Shown: positions 8,456-16,273 of the stretch, one piece after another
Position numbering within the stretch: the stretch's first letter is position 1
Layout: each line of letters opens with the position of its first letter
Source: an uncultured Mycobacterium sp.
GTDB lineage: Bacteria > Actinomycetota > Actinomycetes > Mycobacteriales > Mycobacteriaceae
Assembly (NCBI GenBank): GCA_900078375.1
Contig: FLQS01000047.1
Span: 1 to 45,928 of the forward strand
Direction: 5' to 3'
Length of the DNA: 45,928 nt
Made by a program: the position numbers and the translations under genes
Notes under the pieces: generated by a model
The model's input: the letters and a program-made list of their open reading frames with translations, nothing else
Databases searched by the model: none
Told to the model about the DNA's origin: nothing

Positions 8456-8761
8456 ATGCAGTCAGAAGCCGAGACGCAGGAACGAACCTACGTCGAGACA
8501 TCGCGCACCGGGGCGCTGCTGGTGGAGCTGGACGGCACCGGTGGTGTCGTACGGGTGCAGCTCGAGCCGGAGGTCAACGCCACCTGGTCGGCAGAGACCC
8601 TGTCGGAGCGTCTGATGCACCTGCACCGGCTGGCGCTGATGCGGGCCCGCTTCGCCCAGCGCCAACGTATGAACGAACTCGGTGCCGATATGCCACCGGA
8701 CGACACCTATCCCAGTGAGTCCGAGATCGCCGCCTACCGCGCCCGATATGGGGATTTTTGA
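8456..8761 (+). CDS. EspD/YbaB-like small ESX-associated protein
   Basis: This 101-residue acidic protein resembles the C-terminal part of M. tuberculosis EspD, as far as I recall it: a beta-rich start (TSRTGALLVELDGTGGVVRV, matching EspD's RTVSVSTLMDGRIDHVEL), then WSAETLSERLMHLHRLALMR (matching the MSESQLASEILVIADLARQK helix), and a C-terminal AAYRARYGDF (matching EVFATRYSDD). EspD-type proteins stabilise or chaperone EspA/EspC substrates. GGGAG upstream of ATG 8456 is a fair ribosome site. It starts 13 bases after the DUF4226-like gene and precedes an EspC-like gene, the neighbour expected for an EspD homologue, although the order is reversed relative to the M. tuberculosis espACD operon. 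Confidence 0.6.
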   Translation: MQSEAETQERTYVETSRTGALLVELDGTGGVVRVQLEPEVNATWSAETLSERLMHLHRLALMRARFAQRQRMNELGADMPPDDTYPSESEIAAYRARYGDF

Positions 8762-8829
8762 GGCCGCGCTAACCCCCGAGCACCGGGGTTACGCTGGGAA
8801 AACGACGCAACGACGGAAAGGACGAAACT

Positions 8830-9135
8830 ATGGCCAACCAGTTGAGGGTGGATTTCGACGCCTGGGAGGACCACGCCTCCTGGTGGGATAACGAGAGCGC
8901 GGAGGCAGCTCGACGCATGGCCACCGACCCGGACACCCTCGAGTCCGCCCGGCATGCCTTCGGCAAGATCGGCTCGTCGACGGTCGGGCAGGCCTACGCC
9001 GACGCCTTGGCCGCTCGTCACGACCTAGGACAGCGCCTGGCCGCCAACGCTCAGGCCGTGGCCAACCATATCCGCCGCAATCTGCAGACCTACGCCGATC
9101 AAGAGCACGAGAACCAGCAGACGCTGCGGACGTAG
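8830..9135 (+). CDS. EspC-like type VII secretion substrate
   Basis: This 101-residue protein matches the EspC/WXG-like size class of ESX substrates: two amphipathic helices (DFDAWEDHASWWDNESAE and TVGQAYADALAARHDLGQRL) and a C-terminal YxxxE secretion signal, TYADQEHE (Y88, E92), at the end of the second helix. Such proteins are exported as dimers through an ESX channel. GAAAGGA lies before ATG 8830. It sits between EspD-like and EspB-like genes, which supports a secreted partner role. A central WxG is not visible, so I place it with EspC rather than EsxA/EsxB. Confidence 0.75.
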   Translation: MANQLRVDFDAWEDHASWWDNESAEAARRMATDPDTLESARHAFGKIGSSTVGQAYADALAARHDLGQRLAANAQAVANHIRRNLQTYADQEHENQQTLRT

Positions 9136-9149
9136 ATCAAGGTTGCTTC

Positions 9150-10781
9150 ATGGCCAGTAGCGCAAATCTCTTCATCGACCCCGACGGTGTGCGCGCCGCC
9201 GGGGCTGGCCTGTCGGGGGCCAGCTCCGAGGCGGCGGCACCAGCGCCGGCAGTTACGCCCTGCGCGGCAGACTCGACCTCGGTGAAGATCGCCTACGCGC
9301 TATCGGCGTCGATCAGTGAGCTGGTCAACGCCACCATGGCGGTCAATCACAAAACCGCCGAGGCCAGCTCACTGATGACCAGCAGCGCCACCACCTACGA
9401 AGACCAGGAACAGGCCAACGCCGCGTCCCTTGCCGCCGGCTCCCGGGGCCGCGCTCCTTCCGTCCCAGTCGGTGCTACCCCATCCATCGCCGCTCCACCG
9501 CTCGTAGCGCCCCCGATACCGACACCGGGTGTGCAGCCAACGTCCGGCAAGGACATCGCCGCACTCATGCACGGCGGGCCGGGGCCCGAAGCTCTGGAGA
9601 CCGCCGCGCAGGCGTTGAACGCTCATGCTTCTCAACTGGATTCGGCCGCACAGTCGGTGCGCTCGGCAAGATGGACCAGCGAGCAAAACTGGGACTCCGC
9701 GGCCGCCGACCAAGCCGGCACACACCTGGCCGCGCTGGAGTCGGCCTACACCCGCCACGCCGATCAATCGCGCACACTGTCACGCGATGCGACCGGGCAG
9801 GCCAACAACTTTCGACAGGCCCGCGCCAACATCCCCACCCCGCAACACTTCACCGAACTGGAGCAGCGTCTACGGGCGGCGGCAGCGGCCAACGCCAACA
9901 GTGGAGGCCGCTACACCGCCACGGTCACCAAGCTGCAGACCGACTTGGCTGCGGCCCACCAACAAGCGGTCAGCAGCTACAGCACCTACACCGCAGGTGG
10001 GCAACTGCAAGCCAAGCCCCTGGAGCCGAGCGTCGCAGCCACTACGGCAGCTGGGTTGCCGGGGCGGGGGCAACCAGGTGCGACGCCGGGGACCGAGGAC
10101 GGGTCGCTGCCCGCTACCGGTGATGCTGCGGACGGCACGGGTCCGGCCGGCAACGCCTTGGGTGACCCCACCGGCGGCGGCGCGGAGCTGATGCAGACGC
10201 TGTTGCCGACGGTGCTCGGCGTGGTGGCCGGCGCGGCCGGCGGACTGCTCGGGGCGCTCAGTGGCGTTGCGGACAAAGTTCAGCAGACCGGTTCCCAGCT
10301 CGTCGGCGGCCTGGCCCAGGGGGGCGCCTCGGCGCTGCAAGGACTCGCTGGCGGCCAACCTGGTGGGTCTGACCCGTCGTTAGGGGAGGGCGGTGGTCCC
10401 GGCGATCCCGGGCTGGGCGATGGCGGCGGCGGTGGCTCCGAGCCTGGGGATACAGAGCCTGCGTCGGCCGGTGACGGGGGCCTTGCGGCCGCGCCGGCGT
10501 CAGCAGCTGCCGCGCCAGCAGTGGCCCCGGCGCCCACCGTGGGAACGGGCGCCCCGACAGTGAGTAGCACCGGCGGCGGTGCGGGGATGGGCGCACCGAT
10601 GGGTGGCATGATGCCGCCGATGATGGGTGGGCCCGGCCGCGGCGGTGGGGGCAGCGAGGATGACAAGCGGCTCTATGAAGAGAAGCGGCTGCGTCTGACG
10701 ACCCCACCGAATGCCGAACCGGTCAAAGGCAGGGTTGAAGCGCGCGAATCCCGTTCTGAGAGAAGAGATAAGCAGACATGA
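9150..10781 (+). CDS. EspB-like fused PE/PPE-type ESX substrate
   Basis: This 543-residue protein has the plan of EspB, an ESX-1 substrate whose single chain contains both PE-like and PPE-like parts. Residues 1-90 form a PE-like helical hairpin with VTPC near 35-38 (EspB has ITPC at the same place) and a YEDQE signal at 83-87. Residues about 130-290 are PPE-like, with GKDIAALMHGGPGP and a Trp turn (QNWDSAAADQAG near 178). A long Gly/Pro/Met-rich region follows (MGAPMGGMMPPMMGG), and the end is charged (EDDKRLYEEKRLR), again like the EspB C-terminus. EspB is processed by MycP and can oligomerise outside the cell. It shares ATGA with the downstream EspL-like gene, reproducing the espB-espL order of ESX-1. 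It is paralogous to the gene at 13645-14991. Confidence 0.8.
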   Translation: MASSANLFIDPDGVRAAGAGLSGASSEAAAPAPAVTPCAADSTSVKIAYALSASISELVNATMAVNHKTAEASSLMTSSATTYEDQEQANAASLAAGSRGRAPSVPVGATPSIAAPPLVAPPIPTPGVQPTSGKDIAALMHGGPGPEALETAAQALNAHASQLDSAAQSVRSARWTSEQNWDSAAADQAGTHLAALESAYTRHADQSRTLSRDATGQANNFRQARANIPTPQHFTELEQRLRAAAAANANSGGRYTATVTKLQTDLAAAHQQAVSSYSTYTAGGQLQAKPLEPSVAATTAAGLPGRGQPGATPGTEDGSLPATGDAADGTGPAGNALGDPTGGGAELMQTLLPTVLGVVAGAAGGLLGALSGVADKVQQTGSQLVGGLAQGGASALQGLAGGQPGGSDPSLGEGGGPGDPGLGDGGGGGSEPGDTEPASAGDGGLAAAPASAAAAPAVAPAPTVGTGAPTVSSTGGGAGMGAPMGGMMPPMMGGPGRGGGGSEDDKRLYEEKRLRLTTPPNAEPVKGRVEARESRSERRDKQT

Positions 10782-11143
10782 CGCTGACCGACGATCAGTA
10801 CGTCGCCCAGGCCGAGGCCGCCCTGGCGCACATGCGCGCCCGCAACAAGGCGTTCCTCGACGCCGCGGAGGGGATCAACATCCCGTGGCTGCACGATGAC
10901 GTGCGAGCCCGCTTCGACAGTAACGGCGACCTCGTCGATCTCGACATCGCGCCCGAGGCAATGAGCACCTACACCAACGTTGAGCTCGAAGAACTCATCA
11001 CCGCGGTGCTGCGTGAAACCCGCAAGCAGCTCACCGAGCACATGCACGGCTTGTTCGTGACCTACCTGGTTCCCACCGATCCCCGGTTCGACCCTGACAT
11101 CACCGGTGAGCGCTACATCGCGCCGCCGCCACCGGATGCCTGA
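10778..11143 (+). CDS. EspL/YbaB-like ESX-associated protein
   Basis: This 121-residue protein is translationally coupled (ATGA) to the EspB-like gene. It shows an N-terminal helix (YVAQAEAALAHMRARNKAFL), a central beta segment (VRARFDSNGDLVDLDIAPEA) and a second long helix (ELEELITAVLRETRKQLTEH), which is the YbaB/EbfC-like pattern of EspL. In ESX-1, EspL follows EspB directly and stabilises the EspB/EspE family of substrates. Position and size agree, although overall similarity to any single EspL was judged by eye only. It ends the same-strand run that begins at 6880. Confidence 0.65.
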   Translation: MTLTDDQYVAQAEAALAHMRARNKAFLDAAEGINIPWLHDDVRARFDSNGDLVDLDIAPEAMSTYTNVELEELITAVLRETRKQLTEHMHGLFVTYLVPTDPRFDPDITGERYIAPPPPDA

Positions 11144-11310
11144 CGACGCTCATCGGCGCAAGCCGGTGCGGGATAGTCCAGCGGGCATGACGCACTCTAC
11201 AACTGACATCCAGTTCGGGTGGCTCGGTGAAATAGCCTGATGCGTAACCCCATTCGCGCCAGTGGCAAGCGTGCGAAGCGCGCGCGGCAGACCGTTGGGA
11301 CCCGGGGTCA

Positions 11311-11622
11311 TCATCGCTGGCCTCGCAGGCGCGCAACGAGTTCGGCGCGGGCCGGGCGCTCGGCCTCCTCGGCGACCACATCCTTGCGTGCACCTCGCGC
11401 GGCGATCTCGGCCGCCACCTGCTGGGCAGCGCGATGCGCTGGCTTGCCCAGTCGGCTCTGGGCCGCACACCGCGCGATGCGTGCGGCTTCCATCTCGGCG
11501 CGGAACGGCCGGCGCTCGTCCTCGTGATGGCGCAGGCGCGCCCGCTCCATCGCCAGCTCCAGCGCCGCGGGCCGGTGGTCGATTGAGTTGTTGCGCGCAG
11601 GCCAGCCAATCGCCGAGCACAC
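11311..11622 (-). CDS. hypothetical charged helical protein
   Basis: This frame of 103 codons is rich in Ala, Arg and Glu and should be almost fully helical (ALELAMERARLRHHEDERR; AQQVAAEIAARGARKDVVAE). A GTG start at 11622 has AAGGTG about 12 bases before it. It lies downstream of the second whiB-like gene on the same strand, 72 bp after its stop, so it could be a second cistron. I recognise no family. The composition is more protein-like than the competing frames, but the region is GC-rich and the call is tentative. Confidence 0.4.
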   Translation of the reverse strand: MCSAIGWPARNNSIDHRPAALELAMERARLRHHEDERRPFRAEMEAARIARCAAQSRLGKPAHRAAQQVAAEIAARGARKDVVAEEAERPARAELVARLRGQR

Positions 11623-11694
11623 CTACCCGATCACCTTGCGGGGAAGGTGCTGGGCAGGCCGCGTCCGAGGAATCCCTCTCGGGCCTTTCCCGCG

Positions 11695-12144
11695 TCAGGC
11701 TGCGCTGCTGTGGACGTCGGCGCTGGTGCGGCGGCGGCGCACCGCCGAAGACGGCATGGCCGGGGCGGGCAGGCCGGGCAGCTCGATGTGGCGGCGACGC
11801 TCGAACTGCGCCAGCAGGTAGTCGTAGGCCGCGCCCAGAAGCTCGGGGTCGCTCTTGTCGCCGGGCAGGGATAGACCGCCCCACACGCCGTACTCCTCCC
11901 GTGCGGCGACGGCGTTGTAGCCGCATCGGCCGATGAACGGACAGTCCTGGCATGCCCGGACTGCCAAGACGCGGTCCTTGAACTGGGAGAACCACAGCTC
12001 CTGGCCGTTGCGGGTCCGGCTCGGCTCAACTGTCTGGCACGGTGTGGGTTCGCTGGTGTGGTAGAGCCGCACCCCGACCTGGCTGCCGCGATCCACCGAA
12101 CGCGCCCCGGAAGATGCCTGCTCGATGGCGGTCTGATTGCTCAT
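11695..12144 (-). CDS. WhiB-family iron-sulfur regulator
   Basis: This protein of about 149 residues shows the WhiB signature: a first cysteine in TPCQTVEPSR, the triad RACQDCPFIGRCGYN (C-x2-C-x5-C), and EEYGVWGGLSLPG, the conserved G-V-W-G-G turn. These residues bind a [4Fe-4S] cluster and contact the sigma factor. A basic tail (FERRRHIELP, AVRRRRTSADV) could touch DNA. I chose ATG 12144 (MSNQTAIEQ) because the domain begins soon after and GAGAGGA lies about 12 bases upstream; the frame runs 70 codons further up but has no family similarity there. It is divergent from an XRE regulator. The shared intergenic region carries repeated GATTTTTCAC boxes that one of the two regulators may bind. Confidence 0.88.
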   Translation of the reverse strand: MSNQTAIEQASSGARSVDRGSQVGVRLYHTSEPTPCQTVEPSRTRNGQELWFSQFKDRVLAVRACQDCPFIGRCGYNAVAAREEYGVWGGLSLPGDKSDPELLGAAYDYLLAQFERRRHIELPGLPAPAMPSSAVRRRRTSADVHSSAA

Positions 12145-12538
12145 CTTTGGGGTGTCCTCTCTTGCGCCGAAACCATGATTTTTCACACTTACCGTTGCAC
12201 CGTAGCAGGATTTTTCACGGTACCCAACCCTTCCGACCGTGAAATCTCGGAAATTACACACTCCGACGTAACCCGTACCTCGCCATATACGCATTTCAAC
12301 GCCGATTCTCCGAAATCCCCACGCTGCCGCCAGGGTATGATTTTTCACAGTCAATGGCGTTGCCGTCCGCGCGGCATATAGGGGTAGGGGCGGCCCGCCC
12401 GCTAACGTTGAGCAGTGTCCGCGCTGCAGCTCCGCGCGGGCTGAATGTGCAGGTGAAGCCGCCGACTAGGCGATCTTTGCGTGATTTATCACGGTTTGTC
12501 GTGGCAGGAACAGGTTTTTTCACGCTCACTAGGGCAAA
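12145..12538. promoter_or_regulatory. divergent regulatory region with repeated GATTTTTCAC boxes
   Basis: Between the divergent whiB-like and xre genes, GATTTTTCAC occurs at 12177-12186, 12209-12218 and 12339-12348. Near copies occur at 12483-12492 (GATTTATCAC, inside the inverted repeat GTGATTTATCAC) and 12514-12523 (GTTTTTTCAC). The reverse-oriented GTGAAATC lies at 12239-12246. The first two copies are exactly 32 bp apart, three helical turns. The boxes stand out as T-rich in GC-rich DNA and are probably operators for one of the flanking regulators. Confidence 0.65.
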
Positions 12539-13150
12539 ATGTTGCCCATCATGTCTTGGGATCAGCTCGCGGCGGCAGTCCGGGCGCGGCGCACGGAGTT
12601 GGGCCTGACACAGGTCGACGTGGCCACGGCCGGACGTGTCTCCGTGGACATGATCCGCAATATCGAGCATCGCCGCCGCACGCCCAAGCGAGTGAATCCG
12701 CGCACCGCTCGCGCGATCGAGGACGCCCTCGAATGGGAGCCCGGCAGCATCGAAGACACCCTGGCCGGCGGCGACCCGACACCCATCATTGCGAAGTCTC
12801 CCCGTGCCAAGAAGCCCGCAAGGGATACCACTCTAGGTGACCACCCTGCGCCCGAAACCCGCACTGACACAGACGATCCTCTGCCTCCTGCTCCGACACC
12901 AGCGGAAGCGGCACGGCTGGACACCGGAGATCGGTTCGCTCTGGCCCGTCAGATCCTGGCCCTGCGGTCAGCCCTGTCCGAGCACAAACGCGCCATCAGC
13001 CCGGACGCTCGAGAAGCGTTGATGACAGAAATGGCCAACTCGGCACGGGAAGCCGAAGAAGCCATCGCGCGGATCATGCCCTGGCTCGGCGACGATGAAC
13101 GCGGCGAGGCTATCGGTCTCCTCGTCAAACTCCGAGAACCGTTGGCCTAG
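12539..13150 (+). CDS. XRE-family transcriptional regulator
   Basis: This 203-residue protein has an N-terminal Cro/C1-type helix-turn-helix (LAAAVRARRTELGLTQVDVA, then VSVDMIRNIEHRRRTP), about residues 8-65. A Pro/Asp/Thr-rich linker and a helical C-terminal half follow (FALARQILALRSALSEHKRA; REAEEAIARIMPWLGDDERG). It likely controls its own promoter and the divergent whiB-like gene. AGGG just before ATG 12539 supports that start; ATG 12551 is a possible alternative. The next gene follows after 25 bp and is probably co-transcribed. Confidence 0.85.
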   Translation: MLPIMSWDQLAAAVRARRTELGLTQVDVATAGRVSVDMIRNIEHRRRTPKRVNPRTARAIEDALEWEPGSIEDTLAGGDPTPIIAKSPRAKKPARDTTLGDHPAPETRTDTDDPLPPAPTPAEAARLDTGDRFALARQILALRSALSEHKRAISPDAREALMTEMANSAREAEEAIARIMPWLGDDERGEAIGLLVKLREPLA

Positions 13151-13175
13151 AACATCACTGGAAGCAGCCGTACCG

Positions 13176-13640
13176 ATGACGATTGCGTGCCATCCCGATG
13201 AAGTCGTTTTGGTGATCAACGAGCTGCACGAAGTCGCCGAGACCGTTCGGACCTACGGGGATCTGGGCCGACCCCCTGGTGGCGGGCGTCCGTCGCTGGG
13301 CGGCATGCCGATGCAGCTCTATCTGCTTGCCGCCGCCGTGGAGACCCAAATGCGCAGCCTCATCCACGCCGATCACGTGTGCGCCTCGCGACTGTTCCAC
13401 CCGCGTGACGACCCGGCACGAAAGGTCATGCACTTCGACCTGACAACCGCCGACACCGTTGTCGTCAGCGCAGTCAGCACCGAAATCTGCGTCGCGGAGC
13501 TGGGCCACGCGCACCGCCGACTGACCGCGGCCACCACGCGGCTCCGCACCGCCCTGCAGTCGCCGGCCATGGCACCGGTACTCGAGAGCCTCGACAACGA
13601 GGCCGAACAATTGCGCCTCTTCGTCGCCGCGTTCGCCTAA
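13176..13640 (+). CDS. hypothetical protein downstream of xre
   Basis: This 154-residue protein is predicted mostly helical with several acidic residues (VVLVINELHEVAETVRTYGD; LYLLAAAVETQMRSLIHADH; ESLDNEAEQLRLFVAAFA). No known motif was recognised and there is no membrane segment or signal peptide. ATG 13176 is favoured by GGAAG about 12 bases upstream; the frame extends further up but would overlap the xre gene. The stop lies four bases from the convergent EspB-like gene. Co-transcription with the XRE regulator suggests an accessory or sensor partner, but this is only context. Confidence 0.65.
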   Translation: MTIACHPDEVVLVINELHEVAETVRTYGDLGRPPGGGRPSLGGMPMQLYLLAAAVETQMRSLIHADHVCASRLFHPRDDPARKVMHFDLTTADTVVVSAVSTEICVAELGHAHRRLTAATTRLRTALQSPAMAPVLESLDNEAEQLRLFVAAFA

Positions 13641-13644
13641 CCGA

Positions 13645-14991
13645 TCACCGCGGGTGCGGGGGCAGCTGATACCAGAGGCCCGGCCCGATCTGCTTGGTAT
13701 CGAACGGCGCCAACTGTCCCTCGGGAACCTGGATCAGGCGGCGAACATCAATCGGAAACACCGGCGGCTTATCCGGCACACCGGGAGCGTAGAAGGCGTG
13801 CGGCTCCGGTACCCAAGTGCCAGAGCCAGGGATGAGTTCCTGGTAACGGGACGGGCCCAGGGCACCCGGCGCGAGCTGAACAATATCCTTGAGGTCGACC
13901 GGCGATTCGGCCGGGCCATAGGGGACGTCCGGGTACCACACCCCGGAGTGGGGGACCAGTTCGTGATACCCGTACGGCCCAAGCTTTTTGGGGTCTTGGA
14001 TGACCATCTTGCTCAGGTCGAGCCAGTACTTCTGCGGATCATCAGGCGCCGGCGACAGTGGCACGTCGAGCGCCTGGACGCCGCCGGCGGCAGGGCGGGG
14101 TGGGGGCTCCAGCGGAGCGCCGACAAGCGAGGGATTGCCGGCGCTGCGCGCATAGTCGGCGTACTGCGCGGTCGCCTTGGCGTGCAAGCCACCGAGTTCG
14201 GTCTGCAGCGCAGACACCACCGGTGCATAGCGGCCCATGTTTGCCGGGTTGGCGTTGGCCTGCGCGGCACGTTTGAGGCGATTCTCGGTGTCCTCGAACT
14301 GTTCGGGCGTGGGCGTGTTGGCTCGCGCCCGAGCGAAGCTCTCGGCGTGGGTTTCCAGCGCGGTGGCGGTCGCGGTGGCATGTTCGCCGTGGCGCTCATA
14401 CCACTGACTGAGTTCGGTAATCCGTTGGGAGGCTTGATCTCCGGCGCTTGACTGCCAGTCGGCGGAGATCGAGGTGCTACCGCTTTGGAGCCGGCGGGCA
14501 GCATCCTGCAACTGACCGGCATGGGTGCGCATTTGTTGTGCTGCGCTGAAGAGACCGGCGGGTCCCGGCCCTCCGTGAAGCAGCGTGGCGATGTCCTTGC
14601 CGTTGGTCGGAGGTGGCCCCAGTTGCGGGGCCGTGACGGCCGGAATGGTCGGTGCCGGGATGCTCGGCACCACACTCGGCGGTGCGGTGGCCGCCCCGGA
14701 GCCCCCGCCGGTCGAGCCCAGACTTGCAGCGTTGAGCTGTTCCTGCTCCTCGTAGGTGTTCGCGCTGCTGGCCAGCATTGATCCTCGCGCTTGACTGATC
14801 GCCTGGGCGACCGTGCTGTACCCGCTGATGGCCGCGCACCGTGCCTGCAGCGTTTCGGCAACCGCTGCGGACACCGGGTCCGAGGCCGGCGGCGTCACGG
14901 TGACTCCCGTCGGCGAAGCCCCCGCCGACGCCGACGCGACTGCACCAGCCGTCTGGGTGACAGCAGCAGTATCGATATCCAGTTGTGCCAC
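13645..14991 (-). CDS. EspB-like PE/PPE-type fusion with C-terminal W/P repeats
   Basis: This 448-residue protein is a paralogue of the EspB-like protein at 9150. A PE-like hairpin ends in TYEEQEQLNAAS (YxxxE signal). A PPE-like domain begins GKDIATLLHGGPGP and includes SADWQSSAGDQAS and NTPTPEQFEDTENRL. Instead of the Gly/Met-rich tail, the last 135 residues contain three copies of a unit of about 45 residues with the plan [VI]D[LV]xx[IL][IV]Q...LGP..YxEL[IV]PxSGxW. The last copy is shorter and ends GPGLWYQLPPHPR. GTG 14991 is chosen because GGAGGAGG lies at ideal spacing; an ATG eight codons upstream sits before that site. It is convergent with the xre-linked gene and divergent from the next gene. 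A role as an ESX-secreted protein is inferred. Confidence 0.72.
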   Translation of the reverse strand: MAQLDIDTAAVTQTAGAVASASAGASPTGVTVTPPASDPVSAAVAETLQARCAAISGYSTVAQAISQARGSMLASSANTYEEQEQLNAASLGSTGGGSGAATAPPSVVPSIPAPTIPAVTAPQLGPPPTNGKDIATLLHGGPGPAGLFSAAQQMRTHAGQLQDAARRLQSGSTSISADWQSSAGDQASQRITELSQWYERHGEHATATATALETHAESFARARANTPTPEQFEDTENRLKRAAQANANPANMGRYAPVVSALQTELGGLHAKATAQYADYARSAGNPSLVGAPLEPPPRPAAGGVQALDVPLSPAPDDPQKYWLDLSKMVIQDPKKLGPYGYHELVPHSGVWYPDVPYGPAESPVDLKDIVQLAPGALGPSRYQELIPGSGTWVPEPHAFYAPGVPDKPPVFPIDVRRLIQVPEGQLAPFDTKQIGPGLWYQLPPHPR

Positions 14992-15194
14992 CGCGACCTC
15001 CTCCACTGACGTCATGGGCGCGCACGACTACGCCCCGTCCCAGCAACGTTAACGGCTCAGCGAAGGGCGTTGCACCGCCCAAATACGAGCATCTGCCGGC
15101 GAGCGCGGCAATCCATTGGGGTGGGAACCGACAGATGCCGATTCGAACTGTAGAGGCGTCGCTAGCTGTCGGACCGCTGCTCAATACTGAACAC

Positions 15195-15896
15195 ATGTGG
15201 TGGGACGAACAGCTCCGAAACGGCCCCGCAGGGTCAGGCGGTGACCTCTGCGTGCTGCCCACAACACCGTCACCTGCGCCGACACCGCACACGCCCCATG
15301 CACACACCGGACAACCGGGATCTGTGCCGTCCACGAGCGATCCGTGGCAGTGGTGGTGGAACCATGCGCGCAGGAGCGCAAGAGCCTTCCTTGCAGGTCA
15401 AGATCCGCCGGCGATCGCCATCTTCGGACCCGTCCTCGGCGATGAGGAGCAGGGCCTGCTCGAAGCCGATGTGACCCTGAGTTTCCTCTACGGATGCGAT
15501 GGGACCTACGCGCGAAGCGACTACTTCGTCGTCGGCCGACCAGCGGTGATGGTGGGGGCGCTCGCGGTGAGCGCCGCCATCAACCGCCGCCGCAAGGTCG
15601 CCGCGCGCCGCGATGCCCAGCCCCGTTGGCGCGACCACCAGAACATCCACGTGTGGAGCACCACCGACCGTCTGATCTGGGACGGCGGCTCTGGACTGGA
15701 AAGCCTCTGGTACGGCGATGTCGCAGGTTTCTACCCGGAACTGGACACCTGGACGCTGACGTTGGCCACCAACGCCGGACACCCACCGGTGCGGGTGCAA
15801 GGCCCCGCGGTCCCCCTGTTATCGCTGTGGACTGCCACGGCGGTGCTGGGGCAGCGGTGGTGGCAGGACCCGCGCCTCGCCACCCTGCTGCGCTGA
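15195..15896 (+). CDS. hypothetical Trp-rich protein
   Basis: This protein of about 233 residues has a Pro/Thr-rich N-terminal third (PTTPSPAPTPHTPHAHTGQP), a Trp cluster (DPWQWWWNHARR), a hydrophobic stretch that could be one membrane helix (YFVVGRPAVMVGALAVSAAI) followed at once by Arg/Lys (NRRRKVAARR), and a beta-rich C-terminal half (HIHVW-type NIHVWSTTDRLIW; LYGDVAGFYPELDTWTLTLA) that resembles a PH-like fold by eye. Family unknown. ATG 15195 has AATACT seven bases upstream and no ribosome site, which suggests a leaderless transcript; ATG 15135 is the alternative. It heads the run of ESX-associated genes up to 20480. Confidence 0.6.
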   Translation: MWWDEQLRNGPAGSGGDLCVLPTTPSPAPTPHTPHAHTGQPGSVPSTSDPWQWWWNHARRSARAFLAGQDPPAIAIFGPVLGDEEQGLLEADVTLSFLYGCDGTYARSDYFVVGRPAVMVGALAVSAAINRRRKVAARRDAQPRWRDHQNIHVWSTTDRLIWDGGSGLESLWYGDVAGFYPELDTWTLTLATNAGHPPVRVQGPAVPLLSLWTATAVLGQRWWQDPRLATLLR

Positions 15897-15982
15897 ATCC
15901 CGCCGATGACACCGCCGGAAGGCATTGGCGGTACTTTTCTCGGGCGCTGTATCTGGCCTGCTCCGCAGGTAGGATCGGCCTT

Positions 15983-16252
15983 ATGCCCGCGAAAACACAC
16001 ATCGACACCCAGGCCACCGCGGCTGCCCTGGCCGCCGTGGCCGAGCATCGCATGACGGCCATCGCCGGGACAGACATCACGCTCCCGCAGGGCGAGTATG
16101 TGGGCGCAACGAACGCCGTCGCCGCGAGCCTCATCACCACCCGGCTGGCCGAGCTGGCCAGCCTGACGGTTGCCGGGGCGGCCGCCGCACAGTGCAGCGT
16201 TGCGACCTACGAAGCGACCGAACAAGCGAACGCAGCCACGCTGACAACGTAA
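15983..16252 (+). CDS. PE/EspC-like type VII secretion substrate
   Basis: This 89-residue protein has the size and helical-hairpin plan of PE or EspC-type ESX substrates: a first Ala-rich helix (TQATAAALAAVAEHRMTAIA), a turn (TDITLPQGE), a second helix (ATNAVAASLITTRLAELASL), and the export signal TYEATEQANAAT (Y76, E80). The same T-Y-E-x-x-E-Q-x-N-A-A motif ends the PE-like parts of both EspB-like proteins in this window. AGGA lies 8 bases before ATG 15983. It is followed after 21 bases by a membrane protein gene. Confidence 0.72.
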   Translation: MPAKTHIDTQATAAALAAVAEHRMTAIAGTDITLPQGEYVGATNAVAASLITTRLAELASLTVAGAAAAQCSVATYEATEQANAATLTT

Positions 16253-16273
16253 GCGCGCTAAGGGAGGGCACAC

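Noticed and set aside
11150..11995. Long reverse frame overlapping the second whiB-like gene
   Set aside because: Composition is extremely Arg/Pro/Gly-rich and it conflicts with the WhiB domain, which is unmistakable in another frame.
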